NCBI GenBank assembly: GCA_012837835.1
Contig: DUQK01000045.1
Coordinates: 1-64,000 of the forward strand
DNA from: Christensenellaceae bacterium
GTDB taxonomy: Bacteria; Bacillota; Clostridia; Christensenellales; Aristaeellaceae
Reading direction: 5' to 3'
Length of the DNA: 64,000 nucleotides
The notes beneath the pieces were generated by a model. It was not told where the DNA came from. It made no database searches and worked only from the letters and a program-made list of their open reading frames with translations. Positions within the stretch are counted from its first letter, which is position 1. The number at the start of each line of letters is the position of its first letter. Positions 15,176 through 23,756 of the stretch are shown in pieces. The position numbers were made by a program, and so were the translations under genes.

Positions 15176-16030
15176 ATGGAGAAGAAAAAAACGCGCAGCC
15201 TTAAAATAATGAATATGCATATACCATCGCATATAGTGATGATAATATGGTGCTTCATAGTGCTTGCTCCTATATATCTGCTTATAATAAATTCGTTTAA
15301 AAATACAAGGGGTTTGTTTGAAAACCTATTCAGCTTTCCGTCGCCCTTTATACTTGATAACTATAAGGCGGTAACGCAGGACGGCGATTTCTTCGTGTAT
15401 TTTAGAAACTCCATAATTGTGGTTGTAGGTTCGCTTCTTGGCATACTGTTTTTAGGCTCGCTAGCTTCATTTGCGCTTGCGCAGTGGACGCGCAGCAAGT
15501 TTTCAAGCGGTATATACTTCTTTTTTATAATAGGTATGATGCTGCCTATAAAAATCGCCAGTATACGCCTGCTGGAAATTATGAAAGCGCTGGGTTTAAT
15601 AGGAAAGCTTGCGAGCTTATTCCCTGTATATATAGCCATGGGGCTGCCTATAGCGGTGTTCGTGCTTACGGAATTTATAAGAGGATTACCTGTGGATTTA
15701 TACGAAGCCGCCTATATGGACGGGGCAAAGCGCTCGTATATATATACTGGAATAGTACTGCCTTTAATAAAACCTGCAATGGCTACGGTTGCTATATATA
15801 ACTTAGTACCCATATGGAATGATTTATGGTTCCCGCTTATACTTGTAGGCAGGGCGGAAGGACAGCAGACCATACTATTTGCCGTTAGCGATTTGCAGGG
15901 GCAATATACCACTCAGTGGACTAAGATTTTTGCGCTGCTTACGCTATCCGCAATGCCTGTGCTTATACTATACCTGCTTATGAGCAGGCAGTTTGTATCA
16001 GGGCTTACTGCGGGCGCTGTAAAAGGCTGA
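15176..16030 (+). CDS. ABC sugar transporter permease (MalG type)
   Basis: This 284-residue permease has six membrane segments. The EAA loop lies near residues 178-200 (YEAAYMDGAKRSYIYTGIVLPLIKP). The C-terminus FVSGLTAGAVKG is typical of MalG-like proteins. AAAGGAG precedes the ATG. Together with the preceding permease it forms the channel of the importer. A stem-loop at 16050 ends the operon. Confidence 0.92.
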   Translation: MEKKKTRSLKIMNMHIPSHIVMIIWCFIVLAPIYLLIINSFKNTRGLFENLFSFPSPFILDNYKAVTQDGDFFVYFRNSIIVVVGSLLGILFLGSLASFALAQWTRSKFSSGIYFFFIIGMMLPIKIASIRLLEIMKALGLIGKLASLFPVYIAMGLPIAVFVLTEFIRGLPVDLYEAAYMDGAKRSYIYTGIVLPLIKPAMATVAIYNLVPIWNDLWFPLILVGRAEGQQTILFAVSDLQGQYTTQWTKIFALLTLSAMPVLILYLLMSRQFVSGLTAGAVKG

Positions 16031-16049
16031 TTAATTAAGATATAATGTT

Positions 16050-16084
16050 AAGCCGGCTTGTACACTTGTTTGACTAGCCGGCTT
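16050..16084 (+). terminator. Stem-loop after the ABC operon
   Basis: AAGCCGGCT (16050-16058) pairs with AGCCGGCTT (16076-16084) around a 17-base loop. Only a short T stretch follows, so termination may be partial. Confidence 0.65.
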
Positions 16085-16127
16085 TAGCTGATGTATAATT
16101 CCTTTTACCAAATTGAGCGGAGGGAAT

Positions 16128-17288
16128 ATGCAGGGCGTAGAAAAAAAGGACAGGAAAAAGCTTATACTCGTCCTTTTGGCGATAGCAGTAACGCTGGTTA
16201 TGATACTGTACTTAACCGGGCTATTTGGCGCCAGATCAAGGCAGATGTCGGCAAAAAAATTAAGGTGCGTTACGAGCCAAAGAGTTACGCCCTTTGGCGA
16301 TAAGGTGCTATACTACGATGGCGATACGCTTTTCTGCCTATCCTCTCAGGGGGCGGAGCTGTGGAAATATCCTCTCGGCAGCGGCGCGGGCTTCCATGCG
16401 TCAAACAGCCATGTGGCTGCATGGGTGGGCGCTAATCTGCATATTATAGATAGGAACGGCAGGTCAACCTACAACGACAGCCTGTCTGAAAACATACAGT
16501 TTGCAAGGGTGGGAGATAAATACGTAGCTGCCGTAATAGGTCCGAGTGTGGGCTCCTATATAATAGTTAAAGATTTTTCAGGCCTTTCTGTTGATAACGA
16601 AGCTGCCCCCTATAAGGAGAGCTCAAGGAGCAGGAGCGCAACAAGCGGTGAAATCACCCCCTTTAAGGGGCTTATGATACTTGACCTTGACTTTTTTGAC
16701 GCGGGTGAGTTTCTATGGGTTACCCGCCTTGATGTGTCAGGCGTTGTGGCTTCCACAGTTATGAATATATATCAGGTGGGCGCCATGAATACGGGCACGG
16801 TGGAGCTTGGTGAAGATATTACATACAAGGTGCTTTTTTCGGGGGGGCTGCTTAATGTAATAAACACAAGGGAAGTGCAGCAGTATACCTATAGAGGGCT
16901 TGAGGAAAATGCAAATATTAGGCGTCTTGTGTACGGCTGGCAGCTTGTAGACTGGGAAACCGGCAATTTTGATGCTAGAATGCTATTTGCTCCCGTGTTC
17001 CAGATTGCAGACCTTGGGCAAATTTCAGAGCTTAGGGTACTTCAAGGCAGGGTTAATAAACGCTTTACACTGCCTGATGCCTGCGTTGGCGCCTGTCTTA
17101 GAGGTACTACCATATGCGCCTTTTCAAACGACAGCCTGTATCAGGCGGATATGGGGGCGCAGCGCTTTACCGCGCTTAAGCTCCCATCGCAGATAGAAAG
17201 CCCCGTTACGGGCTTCTTAGGGAAACTTACAAACGGCACTGTGCTTTTAAGTTCGGGCAATGAAATATTTGCCCTTGTGCTGCCTTAG
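16128..17288 (+). CDS. DUF5711 family membrane-anchored beta-propeller-like protein
   Basis: This 386-residue protein has one membrane segment near residues 12-31 (LILVLLAIAVTLVMILYLTG) and a large extracytoplasmic part rich in short strands. Repeated patterns (DKVLYYDGDTLFCLSSQGAELWKY, VGANLHIIDRNGR) recall PQQ-like propeller blades. The overall pattern matches DUF5711 proteins of Clostridia, whose function is unknown. The ATG at 16128 follows GGAGGG. An upstream in-frame TTG at 16113 lacks a site. It lies 12 bp before cvpA, so the two are probably co-transcribed and may both act at the envelope. Confidence 0.72.
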   Translation: MQGVEKKDRKKLILVLLAIAVTLVMILYLTGLFGARSRQMSAKKLRCVTSQRVTPFGDKVLYYDGDTLFCLSSQGAELWKYPLGSGAGFHASNSHVAAWVGANLHIIDRNGRSTYNDSLSENIQFARVGDKYVAAVIGPSVGSYIIVKDFSGLSVDNEAAPYKESSRSRSATSGEITPFKGLMILDLDFFDAGEFLWVTRLDVSGVVASTVMNIYQVGAMNTGTVELGEDITYKVLFSGGLLNVINTREVQQYTYRGLEENANIRRLVYGWQLVDWETGNFDARMLFAPVFQIADLGQISELRVLQGRVNKRFTLPDACVGACLRGTTICAFSNDSLYQADMGAQRFTALKLPSQIESPVTGFLGKLTNGTVLLSSGNEIFALVLP

Positions 17289-17300
17289 TTAGGAGGATAT

Positions 17301-18008
17301 ATGAATGAAATAGACATAGCCATACTGTTCGTAATCGGCATGAGCCTAATATACGGTCTTTACTACGGCTTTGTGCAGACGGTAGGTTCGCTTGTGGCGG
17401 TAGTAGTATCCGTTTTGCTAGCCTTTTGGCTGGGACCGATAGTCGCATCACTCGCCATGGGCAATACAACCATAAGCGAGAGCCTTGCCAGTGTTACAGA
17501 CGCATTTGCAAGGGTGGGCGACTGGGATTTAGCCAATACCCAAGTTACAAGTTTAACCGAGGGCATTACGGAAACAGTAATACAGTCGGTTAAACTACCT
17601 GACGGCATAAGCGATATTTTGCGTAACAACCTAAACAGCAGGAGTTTTGCGGGTGAGGGTATACTCACAGTAAACGACTATGTTTCAAAAACCATAGTGT
17701 CGGTTTCGTTTGAGATACTTGGCTTTATAATTGCCTTTGCGCTTTCGTATGCAGTTATATCAATAGTGCTTAGCATAATAAGGCAGGTGTTCAAATTCCC
17801 CGTGCTGCGCCAACTGGATACACTTATAGGCGGCGCTTTTGGGCTGCTTCGCGGCGGGGCGATAGTAGCGCTTTTAACGCTGCTCATACCGCTTCTTGAT
17901 ACGGTAATACCTCAAAACGCGTTTGAAGCCTATTTAGAAACCAGTACACTGCTGCCTTACTTTACAAATTTAGGTGTGTTTATAAAAATTGCCACTGGCG
18001 GGGTATAA
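17301..18008 (+). CDS. cvpA: CvpA family membrane protein
   Basis: This 235-residue protein has four or so membrane segments. The N-terminus (IDIAILFVIGMSLIYGLYYGFVQTVGSL) and the later VLRQLDTLIGGAFGLLRGGAIVAL motif match the CvpA family. In other bacteria this family is linked to colicin V production, envelope homeostasis and bile or stress tolerance. AGGAGG precedes the ATG. The stop codon is followed two bases later by palindromic element A. Confidence 0.85.
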   Translation: MNEIDIAILFVIGMSLIYGLYYGFVQTVGSLVAVVVSVLLAFWLGPIVASLAMGNTTISESLASVTDAFARVGDWDLANTQVTSLTEGITETVIQSVKLPDGISDILRNNLNSRSFAGEGILTVNDYVSKTIVSVSFEILGFIIAFALSYAVISIVLSIIRQVFKFPVLRQLDTLIGGAFGLLRGGAIVALLTLLIPLLDTVIPQNAFEAYLETSTLLPYFTNLGVFIKIATGGV

Positions 18009-18009
18009 A

Positions 18010-18164
18010 ATACTCTGTTGCCTTTAATCCAGCGTTTTCTTGTGCGTCTTTTCCGCTTTTGCCTTGTGAAGTTCCCATAGGACCCGCTATGCCTCCTTAA
18101 CGAAGCTTTACCAAACCGAAAAAACCGCTACAATAAAATCGCTATTCTAAAAGCAACAGAGTAT
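18010..18164 (+). repeat. Palindromic element, copy A (155 bp)
   Basis: A perfect 12-bp terminal inverted repeat (ATACTCTGTTGC, 18010-18021, with its complement at 18153-18164) is extended by TTTA/TAAA. Inside is a second hairpin, CATAG...CTATG. The internal sequence aligns with copies B and C (shared blocks such as CTTTTCCG, CCATAG/ACATAG and GAAGCTT). The terminal arm differs from theirs while remaining self-complementary. It starts two bases after the cvpA stop codon and ends five bases before the yajC -35 box. Confidence 0.85.
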
Positions 18165-18169
18165 TCATG

Positions 18170-18198
18170 TTGCAAGGAAGGCGCATTATTGCTATAAT
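18170..18198 (+). promoter_or_regulatory. yajC promoter
   Basis: TTGCAA (18170-18175), a 17-bp spacer and a perfect TATAAT (18193-18198). It begins directly after palindromic element A. Confidence 0.75.
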
Positions 18199-18232
18199 AT
18201 GGGGGATTTTCTGAAAGGCAGGTATTTATTCT

Positions 18233-18637
18233 ATGCTTGATAAACTATTCGGTATTATTTCAGCATTTGCTGAGGAAGCTGCACCGGCAGCTGCAGGTGC
18301 AGCGGACGCCGCAGGCGAAGCCACCGGGGAGCCTAACTCAATCCTAGCGCTTCTTACAAGTATGCTCCCTATGCTGCTTATATTTGTGGTGTTTTACTTC
18401 ATGTTAATACGCCCGCAGCGCAAGAAGGACAAAAAAATTAAGGAAATGCTCGATAGTATAAAGGTCGGCGACAGGATTTGCACTATAGGCGGTATATACG
18501 GTACGGTTTCCGGCATACGTGACGATACGGTAAATCTAATCGTAGGCAACGAAAACACGCCTATGGTAATAGCTCGCTGGGCAATACGCAGCGTTGAAGA
18601 GATTACCGTTGAAAACGAGGGCGATATTATCGTCTGA
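18233..18637 (+). CDS. yajC: Preprotein translocase accessory subunit YajC
   Basis: This 134-residue protein has one membrane helix (about residues 41-62, ALLTSMLPMLLIFVVFYFMLI). The YajC hallmark RPQRKKDKK follows, then a small domain (VGDRICTIGGIYGTVSGI). YajC associates with SecDF and YidC at the Sec translocon. Unlike the usual ~90-110 residues, this one carries an extra ~38-residue Ala/Gly/Glu-rich segment before the helix. AAAGGCAGG lies 13 or so bases upstream of the ATG, a long spacing. It is flanked on both sides by palindromic elements and has its own promoter and terminator. Confidence 0.93.
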   Translation: MLDKLFGIISAFAEEAAPAAAGAADAAGEATGEPNSILALLTSMLPMLLIFVVFYFMLIRPQRKKDKKIKEMLDSIKVGDRICTIGGIYGTVSGIRDDTVNLIVGNENTPMVIARWAIRSVEEITVENEGDIIV

Positions 18638-18653
18638 TATAAATGGCGATTAG

Positions 18654-18682
18654 AGCGCTTGTTCATACGGCAAGCGCTTTTT
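18654..18682 (+). terminator. yajC terminator
   Basis: AGCGCTTG (18654-18661) and CAAGCGCT (18671-18678) form an 8-bp stem with a 9-base loop, followed by a T run ending at 18682. Palindromic element B starts at the next base. Confidence 0.88.
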
Positions 18683-18841
18683 ATACTTATCTCAGCCTAA
18701 AGCAGCTTTATCTTGCGCGCCTTTTCCGATTTGTCTTTGCTTCACTCAGTCAACATAGCGCCACTATGTTTCCTTCTTAAAGCTTCGCCAAATCAAAAAA
18801 ATCGCTGCAACCTATGCACTGCTTTAGGCTGAGATAAGTAT
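18683..18841 (+). repeat. Palindromic element, copy B (159 bp)
   Basis: A perfect 23-bp terminal inverted repeat (18683-18705 with 18819-18841, beginning ATACTTATCTCAGCC) encloses further arms: GATTTG/CAAATC and AACATAG/CTATGTT. Counted by eye, it differs from copy C at about 15 of 159 positions. It fills the space between the yajC terminator and the ribosome-binding site of the RNase PH-RdgB gene (GGAGG at 18847), so it forms the leader region of that gene. Confidence 0.92.
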
Positions 18842-18858
18842 TAAATGGAGGAATTCTT

Positions 18859-20145
18859 ATCTATAATTTAAGACAGGTAAATATAATAAACAATATAGCG
18901 TCAAACGCATATGGCAGCTGCCTTATATCCTTTGGCAGTACTAAGGTTATATGCACCGCCTCGTTTGAAAAAGGCTCGCCGCCCTTTTTACAGGGCAGCG
19001 GCAAGGGTTGGCTTACTGCTGAATATGCCATGCTGCCCGGCAGCACATCTTCAAGAAAAAAGAGGGACGGAGTAAAAAGGGATAGCCGAAGCGTTGAAAT
19101 AAGCAGGCTTATAGGCAGGTCGCTAAGGCAGGCGATAGATTTATATGCCATAGGCGAAAACACTATAACTATAGACTGCGATGTGCTTCAAGCTGACGGC
19201 GGTACGAGAACAGCATCAATTTCTGGCGGCTTTGTAGCGCTGTGCCTTTGTGTTAGCCGCATGATGGAAGAGGGGATAATATCTGCTTCTCCTATATTAA
19301 GGCAGGTTGCGGCAATAAGCTGCGGTATAGTAGATGGGAAAATTGTTCTTGATTTAGACTACTTCCTAGATAGCAACGCCTATACGGACGCGAATATAGT
19401 TGGAGATAATTTAGGCAATATTATAGAGGTGCAGGCAACAGGCGAGAGAGAGCCTTTTTCAAGAAAAGAGCTTACTATGCTTCTTGACGCTGCCGAGTTT
19501 GGCGTAAGGGTAGTTCAATCAAGGCAGCAGCTTGCGCTAAAAGACAAGCTTGCTCAGCTTAATATAAAGCCCAGCATAGTAATAGCAAGCAGCAACGCGA
19601 ATAAAAAGCGGGAGCTTAAGAATATTCTAGGCAAAAACTATAATATAATATCTCCCGATGAAATAGGCTTTAATAAGGAAATAGTAGAGGACGGCAGCAC
19701 ATTCAGCGAAAATGCTGTTATAAAAGCTGAAACGCTATGCAGAAAAACTGGTTACCCCTCAATAGGCGATGATAGCGGGCTTATGGTACATGCGCTAAAC
19801 GGCGCTCCCGGTGTATACAGCGCAAGATATGCGGGAGATATGCACGATGATGGAAAAAATAATATTAAGCTGCTTCAAGACATGCAAGGGATAGAAAATA
19901 GGCGTGCTAAATTCGTGTGTGCGGCTGCGCTTTCTTTCCCGCAGGAAGAAACAAAGGTGTTTACAGGCGAAGTATTTGGAGAAATAGGTTTAGCTCCCGC
20001 AGGAGAAAACGGCTTTGGCTATGATCCGCTTTTTGTATTACCTGATGGCAAAACAATGGCGCAGATAAATTCAAGCGAAAAAAACGCAATAAGCCATAGG
20101 GCAATAGCTATGAAAAAACTTGAGGCAAGCCTTAAAGGTGAATAA
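18859..20145 (+). CDS. rph: RNase PH fused to RdgB/HAM1 nucleotide pyrophosphatase
   Basis: This is a fusion of about 428 residues. Residues 1-232 match RNase PH, which trims the CCA-proximal tail of tRNA precursors with phosphate. Visible features are FGSTKVICTAS, GKGWLTAEYAMLP, the phosphate-site GRSLR and LDLDYFLDSNAYTDANIV with its acidic residues. Residues 240-428 match RdgB (IVIASSNANKKREL, GDDSGL, GFGYDPLF, ISHRA), which hydrolyses ITP/XTP and related nucleotides. Homology begins at YNLRQVNI (codon 18862), but no ATG, GTG or TTG lies between the in-frame stop at 18835 and ATG 19030. Starting at 19030 would remove 57 conserved residues. GGAGG at 18847 points to ATC 18859 (or ATT 18853) as a non-canonical start. 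The usual RPDGR end is missing. Confidence 0.85.
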   Translation: MYNLRQVNIINNIASNAYGSCLISFGSTKVICTASFEKGSPPFLQGSGKGWLTAEYAMLPGSTSSRKKRDGVKRDSRSVEISRLIGRSLRQAIDLYAIGENTITIDCDVLQADGGTRTASISGGFVALCLCVSRMMEEGIISASPILRQVAAISCGIVDGKIVLDLDYFLDSNAYTDANIVGDNLGNIIEVQATGEREPFSRKELTMLLDAAEFGVRVVQSRQQLALKDKLAQLNIKPSIVIASSNANKKRELKNILGKNYNIISPDEIGFNKEIVEDGSTFSENAVIKAETLCRKTGYPSIGDDSGLMVHALNGAPGVYSARYAGDMHDDGKNNIKLLQDMQGIENRRAKFVCAAALSFPQEETKVFTGEVFGEIGLAPAGENGFGYDPLFVLPDGKTMAQINSSEKNAISHRAIAMKKLEASLKGE

Positions 20146-20146
20146 T

Positions 20147-21985
20147 TTGAGCGGCATAGATGAAAGACTTATAGAAAGCATATTAGATAAGGTAGATAGA
20201 CCTGCCCGCTATATAGGCGGGGAGCTTGGTGCTGTAAACAGGCAGAAAAATGAGGGGGATATCAGCTTTGCCTTTTGTTTCCCTGATACATATGAACTTG
20301 CCATGAGCCACCTTGGCATGAAGATATTATACGAAATATTAAACGATACTCCGGGTGTAATATGCGAAAGAGTATGTATGCCATGGAAAGACATGTATGT
20401 GCTTTTAAAGGAAAATAATATACCATTATTTTCACTTGAAAACAGAACCCCTTTAAATGAGTTTGATATAGTAGGCTTTACATTCCAGTATGAGATGAAT
20501 TTTACAAATGTGCTTGCTATGCTTGAACTTGGCGGTGTGGAAATATTAAGCCGAGATAGGAAAGATAATTCTCCTATAGTAATTGCAGGCGGACCTTCAT
20601 GTTGCAACCCTGAGCCTATGAGCAGCTTTATAGATGCATTTTTTATGGGAGATGGCGAAAGAGGAAATATTGAAATATGCGAATGTATAAGGAGCGCAAA
20701 GCAAAAGGGGTTTGGGCGCCGTGAAACACTGCTATTACTATCACAAATTCAAGGTATATATGTGCCTGAGTTCTATTCTGTAAACTATAATAATGATGGC
20801 ACTATAAAAGAGGTTGTACCAAATATTGATAGCGTACCCCAAAATCCACGCAGGAGAATAGAAAAATCCATAGAGGATTTGCCTTTCCCCAAAAAGCCCA
20901 TAGTGCCATTCACCCAAGCTGTGCATGATAGAATGGTGCTTGAAATTATGCGCGGCTGCACGCAGGGCTGTAGGTTCTGCCAAGCGGGTATGCTGTATAG
21001 ACCCGTTAGAGAGCGCAGCGTAGAAAGCCTTATGGAATATGCTAGGGCGCAGGAAAAGGCTACGGGCTATGAAGAGATATCGCTATCATCGCTATCCAGC
21101 GGGGATTATAGCCATATAGATGAGCTTGTTGAAAAACTTATAGCGGAATTTTCCAAGAAAAGGGTATCGGTATCCTTGCCCAGCTTGCGCCTTGATAGCC
21201 AAATTAAAGGAGCGCTTGAGGAAGCGTCAAAGGTTAAAAAAAGCGGGCTTACGCTTGCGCCTGAAGCCGGTACCCAAAGGCTTAGAGATGTTATAAATAA
21301 GCGCATAACTAATTATGATATAATGCAAAGGGTAAAGGAAGCTTTTGAAATAGGCTATAGCAATATAAAACTGTATTTTATGATGGGGCTTCCAACTGAA
21401 ACCTATGAGGATTTAGATGGTATAGTAAATATTGCCAAGTGTATAAGCGAGTATTATTACTCTCTCCACAAAAGACCTAAGGGGCTAAGGATAACAGTAA
21501 GCACATCTACATTTGTGCCGAAGCCATTTACCCCTTTCCAGTGGGCTAAGCAGGACGATTTAGAAACCATACTTAAAAAGCAGGAATATTTAAGAAACAG
21601 CCTTCGCATAAAGGGCGTTCAATATAACTGGCATGAGGCGGAACTTAGCGTGCTTGAAGCGGCGATAGCAAGGGGCGACAGGAATATGGGCAGGGTAATA
21701 TACGGCGCCTATAAAAATGGAGCCATGCTGGATTCGTGGAGAGAGCATTTCTCTTACGACATATGGAAAAAAGCTTTTTTAGATAATAATATCAATATGG
21801 ATTTTTATTCCAGCAGGGAGAGGGAATATGATGAAATACTCCCTTGGGATATTATAGATATAGGCGTAAGCAGAGATTATTTAATGCGGGAAAACGAGAG
21901 GGCAAAAAAAGCTCAAACCACTAGGGATTGCAGGCAGGGCTGCATGGGTTGCGGGCTTCAAAATATAGAGGGCGTTTGCGTATGA
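20147..21985 (+). CDS. Radical SAM protein with B12-binding-like domain (TIGR03960 type)
   Basis: This 612-residue protein has an N-terminal B12-binding-like Rossmann region (about residues 1-200) and a radical SAM core. The cluster motif CTQGCRFC (C-x3-C-x2-C) lies near residue 280 and EAGTQRLR near residue 375. A C-terminal region with CRQGCMGCG is at the end. In many Clostridia this gene precedes the DUF2344 gene and rng, as here. The molecular reaction is unknown. The TTG start at 20147 has AAAGGTG six bases upstream. An ATG at 20120 lies inside the previous gene and has no site. It overlaps the next gene by ATGA. Confidence 0.88.
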   Translation: MSGIDERLIESILDKVDRPARYIGGELGAVNRQKNEGDISFAFCFPDTYELAMSHLGMKILYEILNDTPGVICERVCMPWKDMYVLLKENNIPLFSLENRTPLNEFDIVGFTFQYEMNFTNVLAMLELGGVEILSRDRKDNSPIVIAGGPSCCNPEPMSSFIDAFFMGDGERGNIEICECIRSAKQKGFGRRETLLLLSQIQGIYVPEFYSVNYNNDGTIKEVVPNIDSVPQNPRRRIEKSIEDLPFPKKPIVPFTQAVHDRMVLEIMRGCTQGCRFCQAGMLYRPVRERSVESLMEYARAQEKATGYEEISLSSLSSGDYSHIDELVEKLIAEFSKKRVSVSLPSLRLDSQIKGALEEASKVKKSGLTLAPEAGTQRLRDVINKRITNYDIMQRVKEAFEIGYSNIKLYFMMGLPTETYEDLDGIVNIAKCISEYYYSLHKRPKGLRITVSTSTFVPKPFTPFQWAKQDDLETILKKQEYLRNSLRIKGVQYNWHEAELSVLEAAIARGDRNMGRVIYGAYKNGAMLDSWREHFSYDIWKKAFLDNNINMDFYSSREREYDEILPWDIIDIGVSRDYLMRENERAKKAQTTRDCRQGCMGCGLQNIEGVCV

Positions 21986-22635
21986 AAATGCGCGCAGTGT
22001 ATTCGGTATCAAAAAGACTTCGCCACGTAGGGCATCTTGACCTTATGCGCCTTATGCATAGAGCGCTTAGGCGAAGCGGAATTCCCGTTGCCTATTCATC
22101 GGGCTATAATCCGCATATATTATTATCCCTTGCGGCTCCGCTAAATGTAGGCATGGCGGGGGATAGGGAAGTTATGGATGTGCAATTAAGCGAAGTCATA
22201 ACAGAAAAAGAGTTTGTACAGGAGCTTAATAATAGTCTGCCTGAGGGAGTGAGAATACTTTCAGCAAGCAAGAGGGATGATAAACACCCCGCCGCAATGA
22301 GCCAGCTATTCGCAGCTCAAATAAGGTATGATTTTTTATCCCCAGCGGACAGCATATTATCTAATGTAGACGCATTTATGCAAAGGGAAAGTATAATGTC
22401 AAAGCGCAAAAGCAAAAAAGGCATGGTAGAATATGATATGCGCCCTTTAATATATGCGCTAAGTGTAAATGACGGCGCTTTGTATGCGCTGTTATCGCTA
22501 TCCTCAAAGGGTACGCTTAAGCCCGCCTCACTAATAGAAGAGCTATCAAGCTTTGCGGGTGTTCCGATTCCCCAATATATAGCGGTTAGAACTGCGCTGT
22601 ACGCAGACAAATTTATACCCTTGGAGGAAGCATGA
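21982..22635 (+). CDS. DUF2344 protein (TIGR03936 family)
   Basis: This 217-residue protein has the typical opening VYSVSKRLRHVGHLDLMRLMHRALRRSGIP and YSSGYNPHILLSLAAPL. It is usually found fused to, or directly following, the radical SAM protein encoded upstream, and may act with it in RNA modification. That role is unproven. The start is the ATG overlapping the previous stop (ATGA). Its own stop overlaps the start of rng in the same way, giving a coupled trio. Confidence 0.85.
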   Translation: MKMRAVYSVSKRLRHVGHLDLMRLMHRALRRSGIPVAYSSGYNPHILLSLAAPLNVGMAGDREVMDVQLSEVITEKEFVQELNNSLPEGVRILSASKRDDKHPAAMSQLFAAQIRYDFLSPADSILSNVDAFMQRESIMSKRKSKKGMVEYDMRPLIYALSVNDGALYALLSLSSKGTLKPASLIEELSSFAGVPIPQYIAVRTALYADKFIPLEEA

Positions 22636-23756
22636 GGGAAATACTGCTAGAAAAAAACGGCGATATATACTCCATGGCGTATTTAATAGATGGAGAGCTT
22701 TATGAGTACGGCATATGGGGAGAGGATAATTCTCCCAAAGTAAACAGCATATATTTAGCCAAGGTAATGCGAAATATGCCGTCTATAAACGCCTGCTTTG
22801 TTTCACTTAGGAACGACACTCAAGGTTTTTTACCGCACAATGAGATACCTCAAAAAGTAAATACAGGGGATTTTATAATAGTGCAGGTAAAGCGTCCCGC
22901 AGAGGGCGACAAGGCGGCATATGTGTCGGGCGATATAGCCTTTGTAGGTAAATATATTATTTACCTTCCATATAGTGAAAAAGGCGGAGTATCATCTAAA
23001 ATAGATGATAGGGAAGAAAGAAATAAGCTGCACAACATAGCAAGGGGAATAGAAGTGGAGCAAGGGGCGTTTGTTATGCGCTCTATAAGCTGTAATGCGG
23101 ATAGCAGCGATATAATAAGCGAAGCGGAAAACCTTATATCAAAATGGAATGAACTGTATAATAATGCTCAAAACATGAGCGTTGAGGGTATAATAAAAGC
23201 CGCCCCTGATGCGCTTGAAGCGTTTTTAAGGGATAACCCATATAATATAGACAGCTTTATAAGCAATATAGAGGGCGCAGGGGAAAAATACGGCATACCC
23301 TGCAAATTAAGTGAAAACCCTATGCGGCTTAGGGCTGTTCCCGATAAGCTTTCAAAGGCGTTAAGGCGCAGAATACACCTTAAAAGCGGGGCGAATATAT
23401 GCATAGACCCCTGCGAAGCTATGACTGTTATAGATGTAAACAGCGCCAAAAGCAAAAAGGGAGCGGGGCTTTCAACAAATATAGAAGCTGCAAGGGAAGT
23501 AGCGAGGCTAATCAGGCTTAGGAAAATTTCAGGTATAATTATGGTGGATTTTATAGATATGACTTCTAATCAGGAAAAGGATATACTCCTTGAGGAAATG
23601 AAAAAAGCACTGTCAGAAGACAGCGTAAAAACAGATGTGCTTGGTTTTACAAGGCTTGGCATAATGGAAATTACAAGAAAGCGCAGCAATACTGCGCTTG
23701 CAAACGATAGAAATATATGCCCGTATTGCAAAGGGAGCGGAATATATGAGCAATAG
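22632..23756 (+). CDS. rng: Ribonuclease G/E family endoribonuclease
   Basis: This 374-residue enzyme cuts single-stranded A/U-rich RNA in rRNA maturation and mRNA decay. An S1-type domain is near residues 35-110. The DNase I-like catalytic part has Asp in MTVIDVNSAK (about residue 270) and VDFIDM (about residue 305) as metal ligands. The zinc-link motif CPYCKGSG is at the C-terminus. It is shorter than E. coli RNase G (about 489 residues), because the C-terminal small domain is absent. It is translationally coupled to the DUF2344 gene, and its end overlaps the start of miaB by 11 bases. Confidence 0.9.
   Translation: MREILLEKNGDIYSMAYLIDGELYEYGIWGEDNSPKVNSIYLAKVMRNMPSINACFVSLRNDTQGFLPHNEIPQKVNTGDFIIVQVKRPAEGDKAAYVSGDIAFVGKYIIYLPYSEKGGVSSKIDDREERNKLHNIARGIEVEQGAFVMRSISCNADSSDIISEAENLISKWNELYNNAQNMSVEGIIKAAPDALEAFLRDNPYNIDSFISNIEGAGEKYGIPCKLSENPMRLRAVPDKLSKALRRRIHLKSGANICIDPCEAMTVIDVNSAKSKKGAGLSTNIEAAREVARLIRLRKISGIIMVDFIDMTSNQEKDILLEEMKKALSEDSVKTDVLGFTRLGIMEITRKRSNTALANDRNICPYCKGSGIYEQ

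Noticed and set aside
18170..18841. yajC flanked by elements A and B as a composite transposon
   Set aside because: No transposase, no target-site duplication and same-orientation copies with different arms; yajC is a normal core gene in a normal place.
19030..19032. ATG 19030 as the start of the RNase PH-RdgB gene
   Set aside because: It would delete conserved RNase PH strands (FGSTKVICTAS, GKGWLTAEY), and no ribosome-binding site precedes it.
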